NCBI GenBank assembly: GCA_013362195.1
Contig: JABFWM010000358.1
Location: 1-5,139, forward strand
Length of the DNA stretch: 5,139 nt
Origin: Acidobacteriota bacterium
GTDB taxonomy: Bacteria > Acidobacteriota > Vicinamibacteria > Vicinamibacterales > 2-12-FULL-66-21
Reading direction: 5' to 3'
Under the pieces are notes generated by a model. That model had not been told where the DNA came from and made no database searches. It worked only from the letters and a program-made list of their open reading frames with translations. Made by a program: the position numbers and the translations under genes. Positions within the stretch are counted from its first letter, which is position 1; each line of letters starts with the position of its first letter. This document shows, piece by piece, positions 1 through 5,137 of the stretch.

Positions 1-252
1 GGTCTTCAGACGCGCCGGGAAGGTAGGGCGGGTCTTCAGACGCGCCGGAAGGTAGGGCGGGTCTTCAGACGCGCCGGGAAGGTAGGGCGGGTCTTCAGAC
101 GCGCCGGAACGTGGGGCGGGTCTTCAGACGCGCCGGAAGGTAGGGCGGGTCTTGAGACGCGCCGGAACGTGTGGCGGGTCTTCAGACGCGCCGGGAACGT
201 AGGGCGGGTCTTCAGACGCGCCGGGAACGTAGGGCGGGTCTTCAGACGCGCC
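1..252. repeat. 29/30-bp tandem repeat array (minisatellite), open at the left edge
   Basis: Eight full units start at 1, 31, 60, 90, 119, 148, 177 and 207, and a partial ninth starts at 237. Each begins GGTCTTCAGACGCGCCGG and ends GGGCG or GGCG. Lengths alternate between 30 and 29 bp because of one G indel (CCGGG or CCGG). The middle varies between AAGGTA and AACGT(A/G). Units 1 and 3 are identical, as are 2 and 5, and 7 and 8; unit 6 has a CTTGAG variant and is the most diverged. There are no unique spacers, so this is not a CRISPR array. The ninth copy diverges after GACGCGCCG (about 252) where mutT sequence takes over. All frames stay partly open through the array and give repetitive peptides such as RLKTRPTF, which I do not regard as genes. 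The array probably continues to the left of the window. Confidence 0.95.
233..252 (-). other. Imperfect inverted repeat (hairpin) holding the mutT stop codon; recurs in each repeat unit
   Basis: Across every repeat junction the sequence reads GGCG-g-GTC-TTCA-GAC-g-CGCC on the plus strand. On the mutT transcript this folds as four base pairs, a C-C mismatch, three base pairs and a UGAA loop. In the copy nearest mutT, the UGA in that loop is the mutT stop codon (244..242). Further copies of the hairpin follow downstream about every 29-30 nt. There is no U-tract, so it does not look like a standard intrinsic terminator. A role in ending or protecting the mutY-mutT mRNA is possible but not shown. 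Confidence 0.4.
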
Positions 253-640
253 GCAACAACGCGACCAACTCGTCGTCGGCGGGGGGAAATTGCAGCGACG
301 CGAGGTCGGCGCGATCGACCCACCGCATCTCCTGCCCAAGCAGCGGCAATGGCTCGTCGGCGAGATGGCACGCGAGGAAGTGCAGCTCGACGATGCGTTC
401 GGGATATTCGTGAGTGACGGCAAGGAGCTCGCCCGCAACGGTCGCGTCCGATCCGAGCTCCTCGACCAGCTCGCGGCGGACGCAGGCCTCGAGCGACTCG
501 CCCGGCTCGCACTTGCCGCCCGGAAACTCCCAATGTCCTTCGAGGTGCGTGCCTTTCAGCCGCCGCGTGACGAGGAAGCACCCGTCACGCTCGATCACCG
601 CCGCGGTCACGATCAGGCGCGGGCGGTCCGCGCCGGTCAT
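242..640 (-). CDS. mutT: MutT/NudG-type Nudix (deoxy)nucleoside triphosphate pyrophosphohydrolase
   Basis: A 132-residue, single-domain Nudix hydrolase, close to the length of E. coli MutT (129). Family members hydrolyse oxidised or modified nucleoside triphosphates such as 8-oxo-dGTP to the monophosphate and pyrophosphate in the cytosol. The Nudix box GX5EX7REUXEEXG is intact: G42, E48, R56-E57, E60-E61 and G63, with S64 in place of the usual final aliphatic residue. It is preceded by WEFPGG (37-42). The C-terminal QFPPADDE aligns from memory with FPPANEP of E. coli MutT, but the 8-oxoG-binding Asn119 is Asp122 here, as in the CTP/5-methyl-dCTP enzyme NudG. The exact substrate is therefore open. 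The ATG start (640..638) overlaps the mutY stop as ATGA, with purine-rich GAGAACGAG just upstream, suggesting coupled translation. The stop TGA lies inside the first unit of the tandem repeat, so the last codons (RRV) are repeat-derived or converge on it. Confidence 0.9.
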   Translation of the reverse strand: MTGADRPRLIVTAAVIERDGCFLVTRRLKGTHLEGHWEFPGGKCEPGESLEACVRRELVEELGSDATVAGELLAVTHEYPERIVELHFLACHLADEPLPLLGQEMRWVDRADLASLQFPPADDELVALLRRV

Positions 641-1374
641 GCCCGCTCGTTCTCGGGATTGAACGGATAGGCGGCGCAGCTCGGGCGCATCGGACAGATC
701 AGGCACTTCGGCTTGCGTGCGACGCAGAGCGTGGCGCCGAAATCCATGAGCGCCTGATTGAAATCGAAGACGTGGCGCTGCGGCAGCACGGCCCGCGACA
801 GATCCCAGAGCGTGCGCTTCATCGCGTGCGTCTTCGGGCTGCCGCGGCCGACGAACACCCGAAACAGCACGCGCGCGACGTTGGTGTCGAGAATCGCCGC
901 GCGCTGCCCGAACGCGAAGCTGAGCACCGCACCCGCGGTGTACTCGCCAATCCCTTTGAACGAGCGCAGCGTCGATTCGTCGGCGGGCAGCGATCCGCCA
1001 TAGCGCGCGACCGATTCGCGGGCAATCGCGTGCAGCCGCCGCGGGCGGATGTTGTAGCCGAGCGGACGCCACGTCTCCGTGACGTCGTCTTCGGCCGCGG
1101 CGGCGAGCGCCTCGAGCGTCGGGTACTTGCCGAGCCATTCCTCGTACTTCGGCAGCACGCGATCGACCTGCGTCTGCTGGAGCATCACTTCGGAGACGAG
1201 GATGCGGTAGGGATCGGTCGTGCGGCGCCACGGAAGATCGCGGCCGTTGCGCCGATACCAGTCGAGCAGCCGGCGCCGAAACCGCTGGCGGTCCGCGGCG
1301 GACAGCGTGGGTGGGGTCGAGCGCGCGCGGCGGATCGGCCCGCGCGCCTCTGGCTTCTTCTTTATAATCGTCAA
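637..1374 (-). CDS. mutY: MutY-type A/G-specific adenine DNA glycosylase lacking the C-terminal domain
   Basis: A base-excision repair enzyme of the HhH-GPD superfamily. MutY proper removes adenine mispaired with 8-oxoguanine. From the TTG start it has 245 residues, about 100 fewer than E. coli MutY (350). Visible motifs: LPWR (47-50), SEVMLQQTQV (61-70) with catalytic E62 (E. coli E37), PLGY (104-107) with Y107 at the DNA-intercalating Tyr82 position, the helix-hairpin-helix around FKGIGEYTAG (139-148), ILDTNV with catalytic D163 (E. coli D138), and a 4Fe-4S cluster C217-x6-C224-x2-C227-x5-C233. The protein ends 12 residues after the cluster, so the MutT-like 8-oxoG-recognition domain is missing. 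The start is uncertain: there is no ATG or GTG in a suitable place. TTG at 1374 gives a Lys/Arg-rich leader, and CTG at 1305 would begin closer to the conserved domain. No clear Shine-Dalgarno site is seen. It is overlapped by mutT at its stop. A related mismatch glycosylase specificity cannot be excluded. Confidence 0.88.
   Translation of the reverse strand: MTIIKKKPEARGPIRRARSTPPTLSAADRQRFRRRLLDWYRRNGRDLPWRRTTDPYRILVSEVMLQQTQVDRVLPKYEEWLGKYPTLEALAAAAEDDVTETWRPLGYNIRPRRLHAIARESVARYGGSLPADESTLRSFKGIGEYTAGAVLSFAFGQRAAILDTNVARVLFRVFVGRGSPKTHAMKRTLWDLSRAVLPQRHVFDFNQALMDFGATLCVARKPKCLICPMRPSCAAYPFNPENERA
1363..1368 (+). promoter_or_regulatory. Perfect -10 box (TATAAT) for the pduO-hpnCDE operon, probably giving a near-leaderless mRNA
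   Basis: TATAAT stands in the only AT-rich island of the window (about 1351-1390) and ends 9 bp before the pduO GTG at 1378. A start of transcription 6-7 nt downstream would fall within a few bases of the start codon, giving a leaderless or almost leaderless message. No -35 match to TTGACA and no TGn extension are visible. The box lies inside the proposed 5' end of mutY. Its TTATAA core is palindromic and reads TATAAA on the other strand, so it could also serve a minus-strand promoter if mutY starts further in. Confidence 0.45.
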
Positions 1375-1377
1375 CCG

Positions 1378-1929
1378 GTGAAAATCTACACCAGGACCGG
1401 CGACAGCGGCGAGACCGGCTTGTTCGACGGGACCCGCGTGCCGAAGTCCGATCGCCGCGTCGCGACCTACGGCGACGTCGACGAGCTCAACGCCTGGATC
1501 GGTCTCGCGCGGGCGGCGCTGACCGATGCCGAGCTGACCGCGATGCTGGAGCGCATTCAGCGCGACCTGTTCGCGGTGGGCGCGCGCCTCGCCGATCCCG
1601 CGCATCGCATCGCGGAGCGCGTGACCAGGGCGGCCGTCGCGGCGGACGACATCGCACGGCTCGAGCAGTGGATCGACGCGCTGGAGACCTCGCTGCCGCC
1701 GCTCCGGCGCTTCATCCTGGCCGGCGGATCGCCGGGCGGCGCCACCCTGCACGTCGCCCGCACGGTGTGCCGCCGCGCCGAGCGCGCGATGGTCGCGCTC
1801 GAGCAGATCGACGGCCGCGGCGCCTTCGAGCCGGAGCTGCTGACCTACGTCAATCGCCTCTCCGACCTGCTGTTCGTCATGGCCCGCGCCGCCAACCACC
1901 GCGCCGGCATCGCAGACGCCGAGTGGTGA
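1378..1929 (+). CDS. pduO: PduO-type ATP:cob(I)alamin adenosyltransferase
   Basis: This enzyme transfers the adenosyl group of ATP to cob(I)alamin or cob(I)yrinic acid a,c-diamide, producing adenosylcobalamin or its precursor in the cytosol; the family works as a trimer of helical bundles. The 183 residues match the usual length. The N-terminal ATP-binding signature is clear: YTRTGDSGETGLFDG (4-18), then VPKSDRR (21-27) and YGDVDELNAWIG (31-42). The conserved helix with RRAER (142-146) and the C-terminal YVNRLSDLLFVMARAAN (157-173) are also present. The GTG start at 1378 begins exactly at the family N-terminus (MKIYTRTGD); longer upstream reading lies antisense to mutY and is rejected. The TGA stop overlaps the GTG of hpnC (GTGA), so the two are probably co-translated. 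It heads a hopanoid-precursor operon, although AdoCbl is not needed for squalene synthesis. No cobalamin riboswitch is possible in the space upstream that I can see. Confidence 0.93.
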   Translation: MKIYTRTGDSGETGLFDGTRVPKSDRRVATYGDVDELNAWIGLARAALTDAELTAMLERIQRDLFAVGARLADPAHRIAERVTRAAVAADDIARLEQWIDALETSLPPLRRFILAGGSPGGATLHVARTVCRRAERAMVALEQIDGRGAFEPELLTYVNRLSDLLFVMARAANHRAGIADAEW

Positions 1930-2870
1930 ACGACGCCTACGCGTACTGCGAGCGCCTCGCCCGCGAGCACTACGAGAACTTTCCCGTGGCGTCGCGCCTG
2001 CTGCCGCGCCGCATGCGGCCGCACATCGCGGCCATTTACGCCTTCGCGCGCATCGCCGACGACATCGCCGACGAGGGCGACGACCCGCCCGCGCAGCGCC
2101 TGCGCCGCCTGGAAGCGTGGCGGCGCCGCCTGCACACCACGGATACATCGACCACCGGCGCACACGGATACACACGGACAACGGAAGGGAACGCGCCGCA
2201 TGCCGAGGTGTTCGTGGCGCTTCGACACACGATCGCCGAATGCCGCCTGCCGGTCTCGCTGTTCGACGATCTGATCAGCGCCTTCGCCCAGGACGTGACC
2301 GTCAAGCAGTACGCGACGTGGGCGGACGTCCTGGACTACTGCCGCCGTTCCGCGAACCCGATCGGGCGCCTCGTGCTGCGCGTCGCCGGACGCGACGACG
2401 CCGGACTCGATGCCGCATCCGATGCGCTGTGCACGGCCCTGCAGCTCACGAACTTCTGGCAGGATTTCGCCATCGACTGGGGCAGGGGACGTCTCTACGT
2501 TTCCGCGGACGTGTGGCAGCCGCCCGGCGCGCGCCTGTCCGACCTCGAGGCACGCCGTCTCACACCGGAATGGCGTGCGGCGCTTGCCGAGGCGTCGCGC
2601 CGGACCCGCGCGTTGTTCGCCCGCGGACGCGGCGTCTGCGACGGCGTTGACGGGCGCCTCCGGTGGGAGCTGCGCGCGACGTGGCTCGGCGGCGTGCGCG
2701 TGCTCGACAGGTTCGAGGCATCGCGATACGACGTGTTCGGCTCGCGTCCGGTGCTGAGCGCCGCCGACGTGCCCGCCATCCTCACGAAGATGGTGACCTG
2801 GCGGACGTCCCGTCCGGCGCCCGTCGCGCCAGCCGCCGCTTCCGCCGATCGCGGCGTCGCGCGCAAGTAG
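1926..2870 (+). CDS. hpnC: Hydroxysqualene synthase HpnC (squalene/phytoene synthase family)
   Basis: A head-to-head prenyl synthase family protein of 314 residues. HpnC converts presqualene diphosphate to hydroxysqualene in the HpnC-D-E route to squalene. Both Asp-rich Mg-diphosphate motifs are present: DDIAD (45-49) after AIYAFARIA, and NFWQDFAIDWGRGRLY (176-191). The HpnC-like features are YCERLAREHYENFPVASRLLP at the N-terminus and DVTVKQYATWADVLDYCRRSANPIGRLVL (123-151). The GTG at 1926 is chosen because it overlaps the pduO stop as GTGA and begins just before the conserved N-terminus; the neighbouring GTG at 1923 is possible. Two oddities stand out. A Thr/Gly-rich stretch at about 70-90 is encoded by a low-complexity CACGGATACA repeat, and the Ala/Pro-rich tail from about 296 looks disordered. 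The stop TAG abuts the ATG of hpnD with no gap. Assignment as HpnC rather than HpnD rests on the sequence style and gene order. Confidence 0.9.
   Translation: MNDAYAYCERLAREHYENFPVASRLLPRRMRPHIAAIYAFARIADDIADEGDDPPAQRLRRLEAWRRRLHTTDTSTTGAHGYTRTTEGNAPHAEVFVALRHTIAECRLPVSLFDDLISAFAQDVTVKQYATWADVLDYCRRSANPIGRLVLRVAGRDDAGLDAASDALCTALQLTNFWQDFAIDWGRGRLYVSADVWQPPGARLSDLEARRLTPEWRAALAEASRRTRALFARGRGVCDGVDGRLRWELRATWLGGVRVLDRFEASRYDVFGSRPVLSAADVPAILTKMVTWRTSRPAPVAPAAASADRGVARK
2138..2184 (+). repeat. CACGGATACA short direct repeats inserted in frame in hpnC
   Basis: CACGGATACA occurs at 2138-2147 and again at 2163-2172, followed by CACGGACA at 2173-2180 and ACGG to 2184. The stretch is rich in A and C and lower in GC than the flanking hpnC codons. 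It encodes about 20 residues (TTDTSTTGAHGYTRTT, eight of sixteen Thr) between helices of the synthase, in a loop where relatives usually have a short linker. It resembles the ACCACGGATACACGGAT-type repeats I recall from intergenic regions of several environmental phyla; that resemblance is from memory. Confidence 0.7.
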
Positions 2871-3707
2871 ATGGCCCAGGACACCAACTTCTATTACTCG
2901 TTTCTGGTGCTGCCGCCGGAGCAGCGGCGCGCGATCGTCGCCGTCTGGCGGTTCTGCCGCGCCGTGGACGATGCGGTCGACGAAACGCGGGACGCGGATC
3001 CTGCCGGCGAGGTGGCGCGATGGCGGACCGAGCTGGCGCAGTGCTTCGATGGATCGACCCCGCGCACCGACGAGGGACGGGCGCTGCAGCCGTTCATCGG
3101 GCGATTTCACCTGCCGCGCGACGCGTTCGAGGCGCTCATCGACGGCGTCGAGATGGACCTGCGCACGGTGCGCTATCAGACGTTCGCCGATCTGCGCGAG
3201 TACTGCCTCCGCGTCGCCTCCGCGGTCGGCTTGATCTCTGTCGAGATATTCGGCTATCGCAACCCGCGCACGCGGCAGTACGCGATCGACCTTGGCGTCG
3301 CGCTGCAGCTGACCAACATCCTGCGCGACGTGCCGGAGGATCTCGCGCGCGGCCGCGTCTACATCCCGCTCGAGGACTTCGCGCGGTGCGGCTGCCGCGA
3401 AGAGGACCTGCAGGCGGAAGCCGCGCGTGCCGGCGGCGGCGTGCGATCCGACGCGGTGAAGCGGCTGCTCGCCTTCGAGGCCGAGCGCGCGCGCGAGTAC
3501 TACGCGCGGGCGGCGGCGGCGCTGCCGGCGGAAGACGCGCGACGGCTGGTCGCCGCGCAGATCATGGGTGCGATCTACCGGGCGATCCTCGATCGCATCG
3601 AGCGGGCCGGCTACGACGTGTTCTCGTCGCGCGTCCGGGTGCCGAGGCCGCGGCGCGCGCTCATCGCGGCGCGGACCTTTCTCGGATCGCTGCTGCGACG
3701 GGCGTGA
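2871..3707 (+). CDS. hpnD: Presqualene diphosphate synthase HpnD (squalene/phytoene synthase family)
   Basis: HpnD condenses two farnesyl diphosphates to presqualene diphosphate, the substrate of HpnC. The 278-residue length is normal. Markers are the N-terminal NFYYSFLVLPPEQRRAI (6-22), the first Asp motif DDAVDE (33-38) within RFCRAVDDAVDE, YCLRVASAVGLISVEIFGY (111-129), and the second Asp motif within LTNILRDVPEDLARGRVYIP (147-166; D153 and D157). It then continues with LEDFARCGCREEDL, a pattern usual for HpnD and bacterial phytoene synthases. The C-terminus (RALIAARTFLGSLLRRA) is basic and may lie at the membrane surface. ATG at 2871 directly follows the hpnC TAG, and no distinct Shine-Dalgarno site is seen in the end of hpnC, so expression probably depends on coupling. 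A phytoene synthase role is possible from the domain alone, but the hpnC and hpnE neighbours argue for HpnD. Confidence 0.92.
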   Translation: MAQDTNFYYSFLVLPPEQRRAIVAVWRFCRAVDDAVDETRDADPAGEVARWRTELAQCFDGSTPRTDEGRALQPFIGRFHLPRDAFEALIDGVEMDLRTVRYQTFADLREYCLRVASAVGLISVEIFGYRNPRTRQYAIDLGVALQLTNILRDVPEDLARGRVYIPLEDFARCGCREEDLQAEAARAGGGVRSDAVKRLLAFEAERAREYYARAAAALPAEDARRLVAAQIMGAIYRAILDRIERAGYDVFSSRVRVPRPRRALIAARTFLGSLLRRA

Positions 3708-3764
3708 GCGCGTGCCCCCGATCTCCCATTGTTCTTCCGCGAACGACGCTCGAATGAGAACCGC

Positions 3765-5120
3765 GTGACGTCCAGCCGCTATGACGTGGCCATCGTCGGC
3801 GGCGGCGTTGCCGGACTGGCAGCGGCCAGCGCGCTGGCGGAAACGGGAAAGCGCGTCGTCGTGCTCGAGGCGCGCGGCGAGCTCGGTGGACGCGCGACCG
3901 CGTTCGTCGATCGCGAGACCGGAGAGCTCGTCGACAACGGGCAGCACGTCCTGTTCGGGTGCTATCACGAGACCTTCGCCTTCCTGCGCCGCGTCGGCGC
4001 CGAAGCGAACGTCTTCGTGCAGCCGGCGCTCGAGGTGCCGTATCTCGATGCGAACGCCCGGCGATCCGTCCTGAAATGTCCGCGGCTGCCATCGCCGCTT
4101 CACCTGCTCGGCGCGATTCTCCGCTGGGACGCGCTCCCCTGGGCCGATCGACTCCGCGCGCTGCGTCTCGCCGCACCGCTGCTGCGGGCGCGACGCAACT
4201 CGATGGACGCGGCGCCGCCGCACGAAACGGTGTCGCAGTGGCTGACGCGCTACGGCCAGCAGGGCCGCCTGCGCGAATGGCTCTGGGAGCCGCTCGCGGT
4301 CGCGGCGTTGAACCAGTCACCATCCGAAGCCGCGGCCGCGCCATTCGTGCGCGTGCTGGCGCTGATGTTCGGCGCGGAGCGGACGGACGCGTCGCTCGTG
4401 TTGCCGGCGACGCCGCTGCACCAGATGTACGCGTGGCCGGCGCGGCGCTACATCGAATCACGCGGCGGATTGGTCCGCACCCACGCGCTCGCGCGCATTC
4501 GCGTCGCCGGCGATCGCGTCGCCGGCATCGACGTGCGGGGCGAGCCGGTGGACGCCATGGCGGTGATCGCGGCGGTGCCGTGGTTTGCCTTGCCGCAGCT
4601 CGTCACCGGCGACACCACGCTGCTGGACCGGACGCTCGATGCCGCCTCGCGCATGCCCGCGAAGCCGATCGTCACCGTGAATCTCTGGTACGACCGGCCG
4701 GTCATGGACGATGGGTTCGTGGGACTGCCGGGGCGCGCGATGCAGTGGGTGTTCGACAAGCGGCAGGCGTTCGGCGAGCGCGCGTCGCACCTGTCGCTCG
4801 TGTCCAGCGGCGCGGACGCGCTCGTCGGAATGGAGACCGACGCCCTCGTCGCGCTGGCGGCGCGCGAGGTGGCCGGCGCGATCCCGGGCGCCCGCGATGC
4901 GCAACTGCGGCACGGCACCGTGATCCGCGAGAAGCGCGCCACGTTCTCGCTCGCGCCGGGCGCGCCGCCGCGGCCCCCGGTCGAGACACCCGTCAACGGG
5001 CTCTTTCTCGCCGGCGACTGGATCGACACGGGACTGCCGGGCACAATTGAGAGCGCGGCGCTCGCCGGCCATCGCGCCGCGCGAACCCTGAGCCGCGCTT
5101 TCTCGAGCCCTGAGCCCTGA
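3765..5120 (+). CDS. hpnE: Hydroxysqualene dehydroxylase HpnE (squalene-associated FAD-dependent amine-oxidase-fold protein)
   Basis: HpnE reduces hydroxysqualene to squalene and ends the three-step route. It is a 451-residue flavoprotein. The Rossmann FAD motif is VAIVGGGVAGLAAASALA (8-25), with E35 ending the second strand (VVVLEAR) and GGRATAF (41-47) after it. DNGQHVLFGCYHET (57-70) is typical of the HpnE branch, WEPLAVAALNQSP (184-196) lies in the substrate domain, and the C-terminal FAD-contact segment is GLFLAGDWIDTGLPGTIESAALAGHRAA (422-439). I prefer GTG at 3765, which yields TSSRYDVAIVGGG; a TTG at 3729 would add 12 residues (FFRERRSNENR) unlike the family, and has no ribosome site. 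The 57-bp gap after hpnD holds no terminator I can see. The last codons (SSPEP) and the stop come from a TGAGCCC tandem repeat. Confidence 0.92.
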   Translation: MTSSRYDVAIVGGGVAGLAAASALAETGKRVVVLEARGELGGRATAFVDRETGELVDNGQHVLFGCYHETFAFLRRVGAEANVFVQPALEVPYLDANARRSVLKCPRLPSPLHLLGAILRWDALPWADRLRALRLAAPLLRARRNSMDAAPPHETVSQWLTRYGQQGRLREWLWEPLAVAALNQSPSEAAAAPFVRVLALMFGAERTDASLVLPATPLHQMYAWPARRYIESRGGLVRTHALARIRVAGDRVAGIDVRGEPVDAMAVIAAVPWFALPQLVTGDTTLLDRTLDAASRMPAKPIVTVNLWYDRPVMDDGFVGLPGRAMQWVFDKRQAFGERASHLSLVSSGADALVGMETDALVALAAREVAGAIPGARDAQLRHGTVIREKRATFSLAPGAPPRPPVETPVNGLFLAGDWIDTGLPGTIESAALAGHRAARTLSRAFSSPEP

Positions 5121-5137
5121 GCCCTGAGCCCTGAGCC
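5104..5137 (+). repeat. TGAGCCC heptamer tandem repeat at the 3' end of hpnE
   Basis: Three perfect TGAGCCC copies (5111, 5118 and 5125) are flanked by CGAGCCC at 5104 and by TGAGCC from 5132. The 11-mer CCCTGAGCCGC appears at 5086-5096 and again at 5129-5139. The hpnE stop is the TGA of the second perfect copy (5118-5120). Because the unit is 7 bp and contains TGA, consecutive copies place stops in all three plus frames. The window ends here, so I cannot tell whether the repeat continues or what lies downstream. Confidence 0.9.

Noticed and set aside
1..252. CRISPR array
   Set aside because: The units are contiguous and nearly identical along their whole length, with no unique spacers and no cas genes nearby.
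36..581. Minus-strand open frame with repetitive peptides such as RLKTRPTF
   Set aside because: It reads the tandem repeat and then runs out of frame through mutT; it has no family signature. The plus-strand frames over the same repeat are rejected for the same reason.
641..1231. N-terminal extension of mutT through mutY
   Set aside because: The added residues are the out-of-frame reading of mutY. The ATG in the ATGA overlap begins right before the conserved Nudix fold.
772..1377. N-terminal extension of pduO
   Set aside because: This stretch is antisense to mutY motifs, and the family N-terminus YTRTGD begins three codons after the GTG at 1378.
1330..1377. Cobalamin riboswitch upstream of pduO
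   Set aside because: The upstream DNA is mutY coding sequence, there is no B12-box-like pattern, and the likely promoter leaves no room for a leader.
2663..3757. 364-codon plus-strand open frame over hpnD
   Set aside because: It is the shifted frame of hpnD, very rich in Arg, Gly and Ala with no motif, while hpnD in the other frame has both Asp motifs.
3708..3764. Intrinsic terminator between hpnD and hpnE
   Set aside because: No GC-rich stem followed by a T-run is visible; the gap looks like a simple operon spacer.
1845..4223. 792-codon minus-strand open frame opposite hpnC, hpnD and hpnE
   Set aside because: Arg-, Ala- and His-rich translation with no domain is typical antisense reading of high-GC genes whose plus-strand products are clear.
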